A stretch of DNA of 64,000 bases, from assembly GCA_021647245.1 (NCBI GenBank), contig JAKIVC010000003.1, forward strand, positions 1 to 64,000, read 5' to 3'. The position numbers and the translations under genes were made by a program. Under the pieces are notes generated by a model that saw nothing but the letters and a program-made list of their open reading frames with translations, had not been told where the DNA came from and ran no database searches. Each line of letters opens with the position of its first letter. Position 1 is the stretch's first letter. This DNA is from Gammaproteobacteria bacterium. GTDB lineage: Bacteria > Pseudomonadota > Gammaproteobacteria > RBG-16-57-12. Shown here piece after piece: positions 26,751 to 36,169 of this stretch.

Positions 26751-27087
26751 TGCTTTACACCCCCTAACGGGTTAACCCATCAATGTAGTGACCAAACCAA
26801 CCATCACATCCCGAGTAATATAAATAAGACCACCTGCCTTAAATATAGTTTAGAAATGCCTAATTTTCCTCACATTTTTAGGCTATTACACAGATAAAAT
26901 CACACCGTTTCACTCCACACGACAATCAAAGGGCAAATTTGAAAGCCAAGCTAAATTGATGGTAAAATATCAATTAGTTATGCTTTTTTAACCAGCTAAA
27001 ACCTGTCAAAAAACCAAGAATAGGAAAGGCCAATGGGTTTAGCTAAATTCAAGCTTTATTAACCAACAACAACAAGGAGATATGCTA
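26751..27087. other. Divergent intergenic region, antiporter operon / mscS
   Basis: These 337 bases separate the first gene of the antiporter operon (-) from mscS (+). The stretch is AT-rich, especially 26820-26990, and has no open frame on either strand that looks like a gene. It should hold both promoters. A GGGTTAACCC palindrome sits at about 26769-26778. A candidate + strand promoter is listed separately. Confidence 0.6.
26956..26984 (+). promoter_or_regulatory. Candidate promoter for mscS
   Basis: TTGATG (26956-26961) and TATGCT (26979-26984) are separated by 17 bases. An inverted repeat ATTGAT...ATCAAT (26955-26974) overlaps the -35 element and spacer and could be an operator. The transcript leader would be about 95 bases. 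Confidence 0.4.
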
Positions 27088-27936
27088 ATGGACGCTTTAA
27101 CCGGCCAACAAGCATCGGATATTTTAAATGTATATTTGATCCCCTGGGGGATCAAAATTATCACTGCCATTGCAATTTTCATCATCGGTCGCTGGGTTGC
27201 GCGAGCACTTACCAAGACTGCCGGACGCGTCATGGGGAAGAGTGGTGTTGATGAAACCCTGAGTGACTTTCTTGGCAAAATCATCTACGCCCTCTTACTG
27301 ATTGCGGTCATTATTGCGGCCCTTGAGCAGCTTGGCGTCAACACTACCTCGGCGATTGCCATCTTTGCTGCGGCCGGTTTAGCCATCGGCATGGCGCTTA
27401 AAGACACGCTCTCCAACTTCTCTGCTGGCGTTATGCTGATTCTATTCAAGCCTTTTAAAAATGGCGACTTCATTGAGGCGGGCGGCGTAACGGGTGTGGT
27501 TGAAAAAATATCGGTCTTCAGCACCATCATGCGCACCGGTGACAACAAAGAGGTTATCGTACCTAACTCCGGCATATATGGCGGCACCATTACCAACTAC
27601 TCCGCCAAAGAGACCCGCCGTGTTGATATGGTTTTTGGTATCGGTTATGACGACAACATCAAGCAGGCCAAACAACTGATTGAACAGATATTGAATGCCG
27701 ATGAGCGAGTGCTTAAAGATCCCGCCCCCACCATTGCAGTGGGAGAACTTGCCGATAGTAGCGTTAATATCAACGTAAGACCCTGGGTAAAGTCAGCCGA
27801 CTACTGGGGCGTTTACGCCGACACGCTAGAGAACGTAAAAGAGATTTTTGATGCCAACGGCATCAGCATTCCCTACCCACAGATGGATGTACACAACCCA
27901 ACTGTTCAAGCAGAGACCCCTGAAAAAGCGGCCTAG
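27088..27936 (+). CDS. mscS: Small-conductance mechanosensitive channel (MscS)
   Basis: The protein has 282 residues. Three N-terminal membrane segments are followed by the pore-lining TM3 pattern (AIFAAAGLAIGMALKDTLSNFSAGVMLILFKPF split across about 90-125), then the beta domain (GDFIEAGGVTGVVEKISVF, PNSGIYGGTITNYS) and the C-terminal alpha/beta domain. It opens under membrane tension to release solutes on osmotic downshock. The AAGGAG at 27074-27079 favours the ATG at 27088 (8-base spacing) over the one at 27082. The stop TAG is part of the CTAG that bounds palindromic repeat copy 3. Confidence 0.95.
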   Translation: MDALTGQQASDILNVYLIPWGIKIITAIAIFIIGRWVARALTKTAGRVMGKSGVDETLSDFLGKIIYALLLIAVIIAALEQLGVNTTSAIAIFAAAGLAIGMALKDTLSNFSAGVMLILFKPFKNGDFIEAGGVTGVVEKISVFSTIMRTGDNKEVIVPNSGIYGGTITNYSAKETRRVDMVFGIGYDDNIKQAKQLIEQILNADERVLKDPAPTIAVGELADSSVNINVRPWVKSADYWGVYADTLENVKEIFDANGISIPYPQMDVHNPTVQAETPEKAA

Positions 27937-28073
27937 GAGGAGGCTGTCGAACTTAAGTGATCGTAGCGAGGGAAAGCTATTTTGAGTCCATTTTTTTGAT
28001 CGTTTGAGGCGAATATTGGCATATTCAACGAAAAGGATCGGAGAAATGGGCCGGAATGGCTTTTCCGCAGTAA
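27933..28073. repeat. Palindromic interspersed repeat, copy 3 (right end lost)
   Basis: The left end CTAGGAGGAGGCTGTCG starts within the mscS stop codon and has three extra bases relative to copy 2. Inward sequence then follows copy 2 closely, through GAATAT (28011-28016) and ATATTC (28021-28026), up to TTTTCCGCAGTA at 28072. After that the expected last ~31 bases, including the right inverted repeat, are missing and the sequence passes into a terminator hairpin. The loop is one base shorter than in the other copies. Confidence 0.85.
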
Positions 28074-28099
28074 AGGCCGGGCATTTACCCGGCCTTTTT
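28072..28099. terminator. Bidirectional intrinsic terminator between mscS and murI
   Basis: AAAGGCCGGG (28072-28081) pairs with CCCGGCCTTT (28088-28097) around a six-base loop and is followed by further T residues. It serves mscS on the + strand and murI on the - strand. Confidence 0.88.
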
Positions 28100-28103
28100 C
28101 ACT

Positions 28104-28925
28104 TCAATCACACCACACCCTGCGGCAACTCAAAACAGGCAGAGAGTGAAGCCGCAAAGGCGCTCCCCAGACTTTCTGTAACAGCGACTGCTGTGTTTTC
28201 AACTCACCACTACTCCAGCAACGCAGAAGGGATGGCCTAGCCTGTGAGTTAAGTAAGTTTCGCTCAGCTAACTGCTGCTGCAAACGCCGTGCAACCGCTG
28301 AACCACTCTCCACCACGGCAACCCCCTCACCCACTCGCTCAGTAATTAACGAACGAATTAACGGATAGTGAGTGCAACCCAAAATCAGGGTATCAATGTG
28401 TGCTTGGCGTAATGGCGCAAGATATTGATCCAGCAACTCACCCAGTGCAACTGAGGAGAAATCACCCGCCTCAATCACCTCTACCAAGCCGGGACAAGCT
28501 TGATTAATAACCGAAATATGGCGGGCATGTTGGCGTAACAAAGATTCATACTTTTTGCTGCTCAAGGTACCGGCTGTTGCCAGCACGCCCACCCTCCCCG
28601 TACGGGTGATCTCTCCCGCCGGTTTTATGGCAGGTTCCATGGCGATAATAGGCAGGGTATATCGAGCACGCAGCGGGCCAATTGCCGCAGCGGTTGCCGT
28701 ATTGCAGGCCACCACAATCGCCTTGGCACCTTGTTCAATCAGCCAATCGACACAGGCGATGCTGCGCTGACAAATCTGAACTTGTGACTTCTCACCGTAG
28801 GGAGCATAGTGTGAATCGGCAATATAGCAGAGCGACTCATGGGGCATTAGCTGACGAATCTCGTGCAATACCGAGAGACCGCCTAACCCTGAATCAAAAA
28901 CACCAATTGGTGCAGAAGGAGACAC
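28104..28925 (-). CDS. murI: Glutamate racemase
   Basis: The protein has 273 residues. It converts L- to D-glutamate for peptidoglycan. GVFDSGLGG (8-16) opens the active site. The two catalytic cysteines are in VVACNTATAA (C74) and LGCTHYPLI (C184). It starts 6 bases after a small membrane-protein gene on the same strand, so the two are probably co-transcribed. Confidence 0.95.
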   Translation of the reverse strand: MSPSAPIGVFDSGLGGLSVLHEIRQLMPHESLCYIADSHYAPYGEKSQVQICQRSIACVDWLIEQGAKAIVVACNTATAAAIGPLRARYTLPIIAMEPAIKPAGEITRTGRVGVLATAGTLSSKKYESLLRQHARHISVINQACPGLVEVIEAGDFSSVALGELLDQYLAPLRQAHIDTLILGCTHYPLIRSLITERVGEGVAVVESGSAVARRLQQQLAERNLLNSQARPSLLRCWSSGELKTQQSLLQKVWGAPLRLHSLPVLSCRRVWCD

Positions 28926-28931
28926 TGCCCA

Positions 28932-29399
28932 CTACTCACTATCGGTTGCGTCAGCCGTCTGTTGTTCAGGTTTATAACGAAAGGCGATACCACCCACCAC
29001 AAACGCACTAGCCAAGATCGCGCCGGTAATAAAAAAATTCACAAAAATAAACGGTAAAAAGATCAGTCCGGCGGCAATAAGAATTGCGTTATCGGTCAAA
29101 CCACTACGACGTGCAAGCCAGAACATAAAAGGTGCCATCAGCACAAAAAAGAGTACATTTTTTGCCAGATAACCCAATTGATCCTCAACAATATTATCTT
29201 TTTGGTTTAACTCCTGAAGCAACCTATCAAGCCGCTCTTTTTTCTCAGGATCAACCTCAGGCTCCGCCACCATCTCCGTATACAGCGCCTGATACTCCAA
29301 CATAGTTGACGCAGAGGCCGGCAGCAGGTAATTACTCACCAAAAATGCACCGACCACCGAGAGCCATAACATCAGAAAAACTTTTAAAAACTGCTTCAT
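28932..29399 (-). CDS. Hypothetical inner-membrane protein
   Basis: The protein has 155 residues. Membrane segments lie at about 8-27, 79-96 and 105-140 (the last probably two short helices). A charged helical stretch (DPEKKERLDRLLQELNQKD, about 50-68) lies between the first and second. The C terminus is polar. I do not recognise a family. It precedes murI by 6 bases on the same strand. Confidence 0.7.
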   Translation of the reverse strand: MKQFLKVFLMLWLSVVGAFLVSNYLLPASASTMLEYQALYTEMVAEPEVDPEKKERLDRLLQELNQKDNIVEDQLGYLAKNVLFFVLMAPFMFWLARRSGLTDNAILIAAGLIFLPFIFVNFFITGAILASAFVVGGIAFRYKPEQQTADATDSE

Positions 29400-29482
29400 G
29401 TTGCAACCGCCATAATTTACGCAAAATATGGGGGCATAATACCTAGCCTTGCATCAAAAACATAGCCCCAAAAATCCACCAG

Positions 29483-29508
29483 GGTTGATATTGAGTCTTA
29501 AATCAACC
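29483..29508. promoter_or_regulatory. Inverted repeat upstream of the TraF_2-like gene
   Basis: GGTTGAT (29483-29489) and ATCAACC (29502-29508) form a 7-base perfect inverted repeat with a 12-base spacer, 150 bases upstream of the start at 29658. It has the size of an operator for a dimeric regulator; the regulator is unknown. Confidence 0.35.
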
Positions 29509-29657
29509 TGTTTACTGAAAAATCACTTAAAATCCAGAAGGCATAAAATAATAGGTGATATCTTTTGTTGAGCTGCCGCTACACTACAGATGATTATTTC
29601 ATTAACCCGTTCGAGGATCGCTCATTCTCGGTTGCAACGATAATAAAGGAATTAACG

Positions 29658-30953
29658 ATGAAAAAACTCGCCTTCGCCATGGCACTTATCATTCCATTTG
29701 CAGCACATGCACAACCGCTGTTTCACCCATCAGGCAGCAACTTAACCAACGGTATGAGCAGCAATAGCCCCTCCGTCATCAGCATCACCAACAACCCTGC
29801 TGCCGCCGCAGCCACCCTCACCAGAGAAGAGAACAGCACCACTACTGCAATCGGTGTAATCAGCTCGATTGGTATCTCCACCGAACTGGGCCAAGTGGAT
29901 AATTTCTCACAGCAGATTGATGACCTGAGCACACAACTTGATCGAACCAACCTCACACTCGCTGAAGGCCAGCAGATCGAAAGCGATTTTAACGACTTCC
30001 TGCTTCTGGCAGAAAGAGACGGGTATTTGATCATTAATGCCGCTGCCCACGTTCCGGCCATGCCTTTCATGATTAACAGTGAAACATTGGGAGGAGCGAT
30101 CACTCTCGATATTAACGCAGCTGTGCAAGCCTATTTAGGTGTTCTTTCAGCACCACTCTCATATAACGCAATAACGCAGGAGATGACGACTGACTCCGCA
30201 TTCTATATAAAGGGCGCTACCGTTTTAGAGGCCAGCGTTGGCTATAGCCGAAAGGTATGGAATAATCAGCACGGTAATCTATTTGCTGGCGTTACCGGAA
30301 AATATTATCAGGTTGGGCTCAGTAAAAATGTCATTCCACTGATGGATGATGCAAACAACGATGTTGGCGATACGCTTGCAGATGAGTTTGAGCAAAACCA
30401 GAATACCTCCACAGGCATCGGCATCGATCTGGGGGTGTTGTGGGTCGCCAACAACTATAGCCTCGGCGCAACCCTCGCCAACGCCAATTCACCCCGCTTT
30501 GATTATGGCGAAATCGGTAACGACTGCAACCTATTAACCGGTAGCGCACAGAGTAACTGCCTTGCCGCAGCCACCCACAGTAACAAAATAGACCTCACCG
30601 AAACCTACACTATGGATGCCCAACTGCGTATTGAAGGCTCACTCCACTCTCAAAACAAACATTGGCAACTCAGTGCCTCATATGATGGTAATGCCGTATA
30701 CGGCCCGGTGGGTAATGAGATGCAGTGGGCCACCCTGGCGGTTGGCTACGCCCCTGACAACTGGATTCCAGGTGTTCGTGTAGGTTATCGTAAAAATATG
30801 GCTGGCAGCGAGCTGAGCATGGCAACCTTTGGCCTCACGTTAATAAAAGGGCTTAATCTCGATGTCGGCTATGGTCTGGAAGAGGTTGAAGAGGATGGCG
30901 AAAAATACCCGCGCACCTTGGCAGTAAACCTTGGACTCGAGATGCGCTTCTGA
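29658..30953 (+). CDS. Predicted outer-membrane beta-barrel, TraF_2-like family
   Basis: The protein has 431 residues from the ATG at 29658, which follows AAGGA and opens a signal peptide (MKKLAFAMALIIPFAAHA). The frame is open upstream to 29565 but lacks a signal there. The mature start (GSNLTNGMSSNSPSVISITNNPAAAAATL) and the barrel-like strands ending EKYPRTLAVNLGLEMRF suggest the FadL-like TraF_2 family, often annotated 'conjugal transfer TraF'. Residues 90-130 form a helical, coiled-coil-like insert (FSQQIDDLSTQLDRTNLTL). A C-x-x-x-x-x-x-x-x-x-C pair lies in DCNLLTGSAQSNC. No conjugation genes are nearby, so a transfer role is unlikely. Confidence 0.65.
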   Translation: MKKLAFAMALIIPFAAHAQPLFHPSGSNLTNGMSSNSPSVISITNNPAAAAATLTREENSTTTAIGVISSIGISTELGQVDNFSQQIDDLSTQLDRTNLTLAEGQQIESDFNDFLLLAERDGYLIINAAAHVPAMPFMINSETLGGAITLDINAAVQAYLGVLSAPLSYNAITQEMTTDSAFYIKGATVLEASVGYSRKVWNNQHGNLFAGVTGKYYQVGLSKNVIPLMDDANNDVGDTLADEFEQNQNTSTGIGIDLGVLWVANNYSLGATLANANSPRFDYGEIGNDCNLLTGSAQSNCLAAATHSNKIDLTETYTMDAQLRIEGSLHSQNKHWQLSASYDGNAVYGPVGNEMQWATLAVGYAPDNWIPGVRVGYRKNMAGSELSMATFGLTLIKGLNLDVGYGLEEVEEDGEKYPRTLAVNLGLEMRF

Positions 30954-30978
30954 GGTAAAAACTGGATTTTTAATCTGA

Positions 30979-32139
30979 TCAGCAGTAAGCCACTACCAGT
31001 GGTACGCGCATTTCAGCTTCGCTCAGGCCGCCGTGTTGGCCGATCATCTGCAGGTCGGCTTCTCCCGGTAGGCGTTGGGTGAGAATATAGTTCTCTTTCA
31101 TCTCCAAGACAAACTCACCTACCCGATGCTTTAGTTCTGGGTGGGCTTGGCCTAGACCAAACAGCCCCTGTGCAATGAGGTTCTCGCCCCGGTGAATAGT
31201 CAGCGCATGCCCTAACTGCTGCTCTACCCGCTCAACAAAGCGTTTCTGCTGGCTGTTTTGCACATAGCAATAGGCTAGGCGTGGTTCGCCACACAACGGG
31301 ATTTGCAGGCAATCCATAATTTCCGGGTAATCATTAATCGAGAGGCGACTCTCCGGAGTAGTGTTAATGAAGCCGTGGTCGGCGGTTAGCAGCAACAGTG
31401 TCTGGCTACCTGCCAGCTGCTGTTGAAGCTTTTCAAAACCTCGGTTCAGTTTAGCGAAGTGTTTGGCGAGCTGCTTACTCTCCGTGCCATATTTATGGGC
31501 CAGTGTGTCAAATTGGGGCCAGTAGGCGTAGAGGTATTTGGCTTGTTCATCCTGCTGAACAACTTCAGCAATTTTATCGAAATAGTCACTCACACCACGG
31601 TGTAGTATCAGCTCACTTTTTCCCAACAGCGAGTCGTTGAATGCCGACTCACCCAACCAGTCCGGCATCAGTGTGTAGCTGGCGACGTTTAGCTGATCCG
31701 AAAAAGGTTTGTGGTTAAACAGCTGCTGGGGTGTCATACCGTTGGCACCCAGGTCGCTGCGATTACCGCGCATGGCGAAGGGGAGCACCGTCACCACACC
31801 ACCCACTTCACGCAGCCAAGTGAACCAACCAGTCAGACCGTGCTGTTGCGGCGCTACACCGGTTAAAAAAGTGGTAATGGAAGCGGCGGTGGTGGGGGGT
31901 GCCACAGCATCTAGAGCGCAGTGCAGCTGTTGCTGTAGTGAGCTACCGTGGCCCTGATTGGTGAGGTAGTCGTAGCCGAGTCCATCGACCACCAACAACA
32001 CTACATTTTTAGCATCACTGAGCTGTGCGCAGCTGAAATCCCGCAGCGCTGGGTATAACCCCGGTTCACCGCCACACCCCTGGCGAATGGAGCTGACAAG
32101 GTTAACGATGGAGCCACCCTGGTAATCAGGAATACGCAT
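30979..32139 (-). CDS. Alkaline-phosphatase-fold phosphodiesterase / nucleotide pyrophosphatase-like protein
   Basis: The protein has 386 residues. The metal site motifs of the type I phosphodiesterase/nucleotide pyrophosphatase fold are visible: VVDGLGYD (first Asp), PPTTAASITTFLTG (nucleophile Thr region), YWPQFDTLAHKYG (Asp and His), LTADHGF (Asp-His) and QHGGLSEAEMRVPLVV (final His). There is no signal peptide, so it is probably cytoplasmic. The substrate is unknown. It starts 39 bases after serS on the same strand. Confidence 0.82.
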   Translation of the reverse strand: MRIPDYQGGSIVNLVSSIRQGCGGEPGLYPALRDFSCAQLSDAKNVVLLVVDGLGYDYLTNQGHGSSLQQQLHCALDAVAPPTTAASITTFLTGVAPQQHGLTGWFTWLREVGGVVTVLPFAMRGNRSDLGANGMTPQQLFNHKPFSDQLNVASYTLMPDWLGESAFNDSLLGKSELILHRGVSDYFDKIAEVVQQDEQAKYLYAYWPQFDTLAHKYGTESKQLAKHFAKLNRGFEKLQQQLAGSQTLLLLTADHGFINTTPESRLSINDYPEIMDCLQIPLCGEPRLAYCYVQNSQQKRFVERVEQQLGHALTIHRGENLIAQGLFGLGQAHPELKHRVGEFVLEMKENYILTQRLPGEADLQMIGQHGGLSEAEMRVPLVVAYC

Positions 32140-32178
32140 TAGCAGTGCCGTTAGGGTCTATCTGACGGTGGCGAAGCA

Positions 32179-33474
<1,296 letters not shown>

Positions 33475-33517
33475 TCAGATAATAACAGTGCCCTAATCTT
33501 CGGATAGGGTATCGGCT

Positions 33518-33829
33518 TTAAGGGCTACCATTTACATTAACCTGCCACCACACTAGGTGACCGGGCTTTACCAGTGACCCGAGATGCTCGATAGCTTTTT
33601 CAACCTTTTCCGGCGTATCGAAAAACTCAACCACAATCGGCAGATCCAGCGACAAATTGACCAAGCTCCAGGTATGAATATCTCCCGAGCCGCCAAAGCC
33701 ACTGATGCCACGAAAGACAGTCACACCACGTAACTTTTCCCAGTCGTGCAGGCGTTTCATCAGTGTCGAGAGTTGCGCTTCTCCCTCGCTCAGATAGATA
33801 CGCACCATGGTAATGGTTTCACCGTTCAT
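33518..33829 (-). CDS. DUF190-family PII-like protein
   Basis: The protein has 103 residues from the ATG at 33829, which follows GGGAGG. The DUF190 fold is PII-like (GVTVFRGISGFGGSG; WSLVNLSLDLPIVVEFFD). Its start overlaps the crcB stop by 4 bases (ATGA). The pairing of DUF190 with crcB is seen in many bacteria, and the protein may modulate the fluoride channel; its ligand is unknown. Confidence 0.87.
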   Translation of the reverse strand: MNGETITMVRIYLSEGEAQLSTLMKRLHDWEKLRGVTVFRGISGFGGSGDIHTWSLVNLSLDLPIVVEFFDTPEKVEKAIEHLGSLVKPGHLVWWQVNVNGSP

Positions 33830-34200
33830 AATTGCCTCCCCGCTATCATACCAACCCACGCCGCTGCGATACACAATATTACACTCAACAGCACATTGAG
33901 CACCGCTTTGGCCAGTTCACCACTCTCTATTAGCGCAATGCTCTCGATGGAAAAAGTGGAGAAGGTGGTAAACGCACCCAGCAAACCAACCAGCAGTGCG
34001 GCTCGCCACTCTGGCGATAGTGCAGTGCGCTCTATCAACCAAACATAGAGAAAACCCATCAGCAATGAACCCAGCACATTCACCACCAAAGTACCGTAGG
34101 GAAAACCGCGACCCATTTGAGCGTAAACCCAGCCGGAGACCCAAAAGCGCAGCAGCGCACCGGTAGCACCCCCCACAGCAATGGCTATTATCTGATTCAT
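33826..34200 (-). CDS. crcB: Fluoride ion channel CrcB/Fluc
   Basis: The protein has 124 residues and four membrane segments. Conserved blocks are GGATGALLRFWVSG, GTLVVNVLGSLLMGF (the pore Asn) and GLLGAFTTFSTFSIE (the phenylalanine-box region). It exports fluoride as a dual-topology dimer. The ATG at 34200 is chosen because upstream residues do not match the family. The 60-base gap to the divergent DUF3592 gene is too short for a fluoride riboswitch and none is seen. Confidence 0.94.
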   Translation of the reverse strand: MNQIIAIAVGGATGALLRFWVSGWVYAQMGRGFPYGTLVVNVLGSLLMGFLYVWLIERTALSPEWRAALLVGLLGAFTTFSTFSIESIALIESGELAKAVLNVLLSVILCIAAAWVGMIAGRQL

Positions 34201-34260
34201 GTGGTGAGTATACCCCATCCTGGGTTGGGGTAAAAAAGAGAAATCGGTTAGAATTATCCG

Positions 34261-34689
34261 ATGATCTATCAACTATTAAGAGTCTGCTTCTCTCTCCTGC
34301 CTATCATTATGGGGTTGTTCATCCTCTCCAACACCCTGCTTAATCTAAATGCCAGCCTACAAGCGGTAGATTGGCCCACAACACAAGGGCAGATGAGAAG
34401 CTACAACGATGGCAGCATCATCAACTACAGCGGTGTAAACAGTGCCAGCCTGCAGTATCACTACCGTGTCAACGGGGTAGAATACTCAAGTCAACGCGCC
34501 GCTTTTGGTGGTGGAAAAATAAGAGATACCCAGCAGTTGGACGCACAATCGCTGACGGTTTACTACAACCCGATCAATCACAGTGAGTCGGTGCTCTATG
34601 TGGGCTTCCATTTCAGCTATCTACTGCACGCCTTGATTGCAATCGCACTTATGCTACTCGGCAAGCACCTCTGGCATCGACTCAAATAA
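34261..34689 (+). CDS. DUF3592-family membrane protein
   Basis: The protein has 142 residues. N- and C-terminal membrane segments (about 5-28 and 118-138) enclose an extracytoplasmic beta-rich domain with the DUF3592 pattern WPTTQGQM...YHYRVNGVEYSS...VYYNPINHSESVL. The function of the family is not known. It is a single gene divergent from crcB, ending in a clear terminator. Confidence 0.8.
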   Translation: MIYQLLRVCFSLLPIIMGLFILSNTLLNLNASLQAVDWPTTQGQMRSYNDGSIINYSGVNSASLQYHYRVNGVEYSSQRAAFGGGKIRDTQQLDAQSLTVYYNPINHSESVLYVGFHFSYLLHALIAIALMLLGKHLWHRLK

Positions 34690-34696
34690 CCCCCAT

Positions 34697-34722
34697 AAAA
34701 AAGGGGCGTAAGCCCCTTTTTT
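34697..34722. terminator. Bidirectional intrinsic terminator
   Basis: AAAAAAGGGGC (34697-34707) pairs with GCCCCTTTTTT (34712-34722) around GTAA. It terminates the DUF3592 gene (+) and rhlE (-), which converge here. Confidence 0.93.
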
Positions 34723-34724
34723 AC

Positions 34725-35981
34725 TTAATGGGATGAGCGATTGCGGGGTGCCGCACTCCGTCCCGCTGCCCTCCGCTGCCCTTGACCCTGCCCTCTGCGT
34801 GGCTGTGCGGGCCTTCTTGTGCTATTTGTCGAGATTGTTGGGACTTTGTCTTTAGGTTCAAACCCCTCAATAACATCGCGCTCAAACTTACGCCCGATAA
34901 CACGTTCAATAGCATGCAACTGCTTTGACTCATCAATACTGACTAGTGAGATCGCAAGGCCGTTGGAACCGGCACGACCAGTGCGACCAATGCGGTGCAC
35001 ATAATCTTCTGGCACCTGTGGCAAGTCAAAATTAACCACATAGGGGAGCTGATCAATATCAATACCACGGGCCGCAATATCAGTGGCCACCAGCACTGCA
35101 ATACTACCCTTTTTAAAATTATCCAGTGCCCGGGTACGTGCGCCCTGACTCTTGTCTCCGTGAATAGCTGCGGCTTGAATTCCGACGCTATCCAACTGTC
35201 GAGCCAGCCGGTTTGCACCGTGTTTAGTACGGCTGAAAACCAGCACTTGATGCCAATTATTAGTTTTGATCAAGTGGATCAGCACATCACGTTTCTGTGA
35301 TTTATCCACCGGGTGAATAATTTGTTTAATGTTGTCTGCCGTGCAGTTAGCAGCCGCCACCTCAACGTAAATAGGGTTATTAATCATCCCCTTCGCCAGC
35401 GCTTTGATCTCTTTTGAAAAGGTGGCAGAGAACATCAGCGTTTGGCGTTTTACCGGCAACAGTTTTTGGATGCGGCGAATGTCGTGGATAAAACCCATAT
35501 CCAACATCCGATCCGCTTCATCCAGCACCAGCACTTCCAGCTGATCAAAATTGATAGCGCGTTGATTATAAAGATCCATCAAACGCCCCGGCGTGGCCAC
35601 CAGCACATCCAACCCACCTTGTAATTTGGAAATTTGCGGGCCAGCTTTCACCCCACCAAAGACCACCGCAGAGCGAATATTAAGGTAACGACTGTAGTTC
35701 TGCACGCTTTCGGCCACTTGGGCTGCCAGCTCGCGTGTGGGTGTGAGCACCAATGCGCGCACCTGCTTGGCTGCCGGGCGTTTACCCGCTGCCAGGCGCT
35801 GCACCATCGGTAACGTAAAGCTGGCCGTTTTACCGGTGCCGGTTTGCGCTGCCGCCATTACATCGCGATGGCTGAGTACCGCCGGAATCGCTTCCAGCTG
35901 AATCGGTGAGGGTTTTTCATAACCTTGCTCTGCAACTGCTTTTAACAGCTCATCACACAGGCCGAGGGAAGAAAATGACAT
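34725..35981 (-). CDS. rhlE: DEAD-box RNA helicase RhlE
   Basis: The protein has 418 residues from the ATG at 35981, 9 bases after AAGGA. All helicase motifs are present: Q motif ([14 protein letters not shown]), [52 protein letters not shown] and [10 protein letters not shown]. The basic, proline/arginine-rich tail ([19 protein letters not shown]) is typical of RhlE. It acts in ribosome maturation and RNA turnover. It is independent of the other helicase at 2922. Confidence 0.93.
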   Translation of the reverse strand: MSFSSLGLCDELLKAVAEQGYEKPSPIQLEAIPAVLSHRDVMAAAQTGTGKTASFTLPMVQRLAAGKRPAAKQVRALVLTPTRELAAQVAESVQNYSRYLNIRSAVVFGGVKAGPQISKLQGGLDVLVATPGRLMDLYNQRAINFDQLEVLVLDEADRMLDMGFIHDIRRIQKLLPVKRQTLMFSATFSKEIKALAKGMINNPIYVEVAAANCTADNIKQIIHPVDKSQKRDVLIHLIKTNNWHQVLVFSRTKHGANRLARQLDSVGIQAAAIHGDKSQGARTRALDNFKKGSIAVLVATDIAARGIDIDQLPYVVNFDLPQVPEDYVHRIGRTGRAGSNGLAISLVSIDESKQLHAIERVIGRKFERDVIEGFEPKDKVPTISTNSTRRPAQPRRGQGQGQRRAAGRSAAPRNRSSH

Positions 35982-36099
35982 AAACAATATTCCTTGGATC
36001 AATTCATACGCTGTCCAGAAATATCGCTTAAGCGTTACTCTCGACTTGAATGCCGCGCAGTATACGCTAATTCAGCTCAATATGGTGCGCACTCCATAC

Positions 36100-36145
36100 A
36101 AAAAAGGCGTGGTGAGTAAAATAATGAACTCACCACGCCTTTTAT
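36100..36145. terminator. Intrinsic terminator after the chemoreceptor gene
   Basis: AGGCGTGGTGAGT (36105-36117) pairs perfectly with ACTCACCACGCCT (36128-36140) around a ten-base loop. A-rich and T-rich flanks on the two sides let it work in both directions; the chemoreceptor gene (-) reads into it. Confidence 0.88.
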
Positions 36146-36169
36146 TGTGTTACGCCCGCAGCGCCCGCT

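Noticed and set aside
29658-30953. Evidence of a conjugative element from a TraF-like protein
   Set aside because: The TraF_2-type family is a predicted membrane barrel found in chromosomes; no relaxase, coupling protein or pilus genes are in the window.
34201-34260. Fluoride riboswitch ahead of crcB
   Set aside because: The gap to the divergent gene is 60 bases and the conserved pseudoknot sequence of the crcB motif is not seen.
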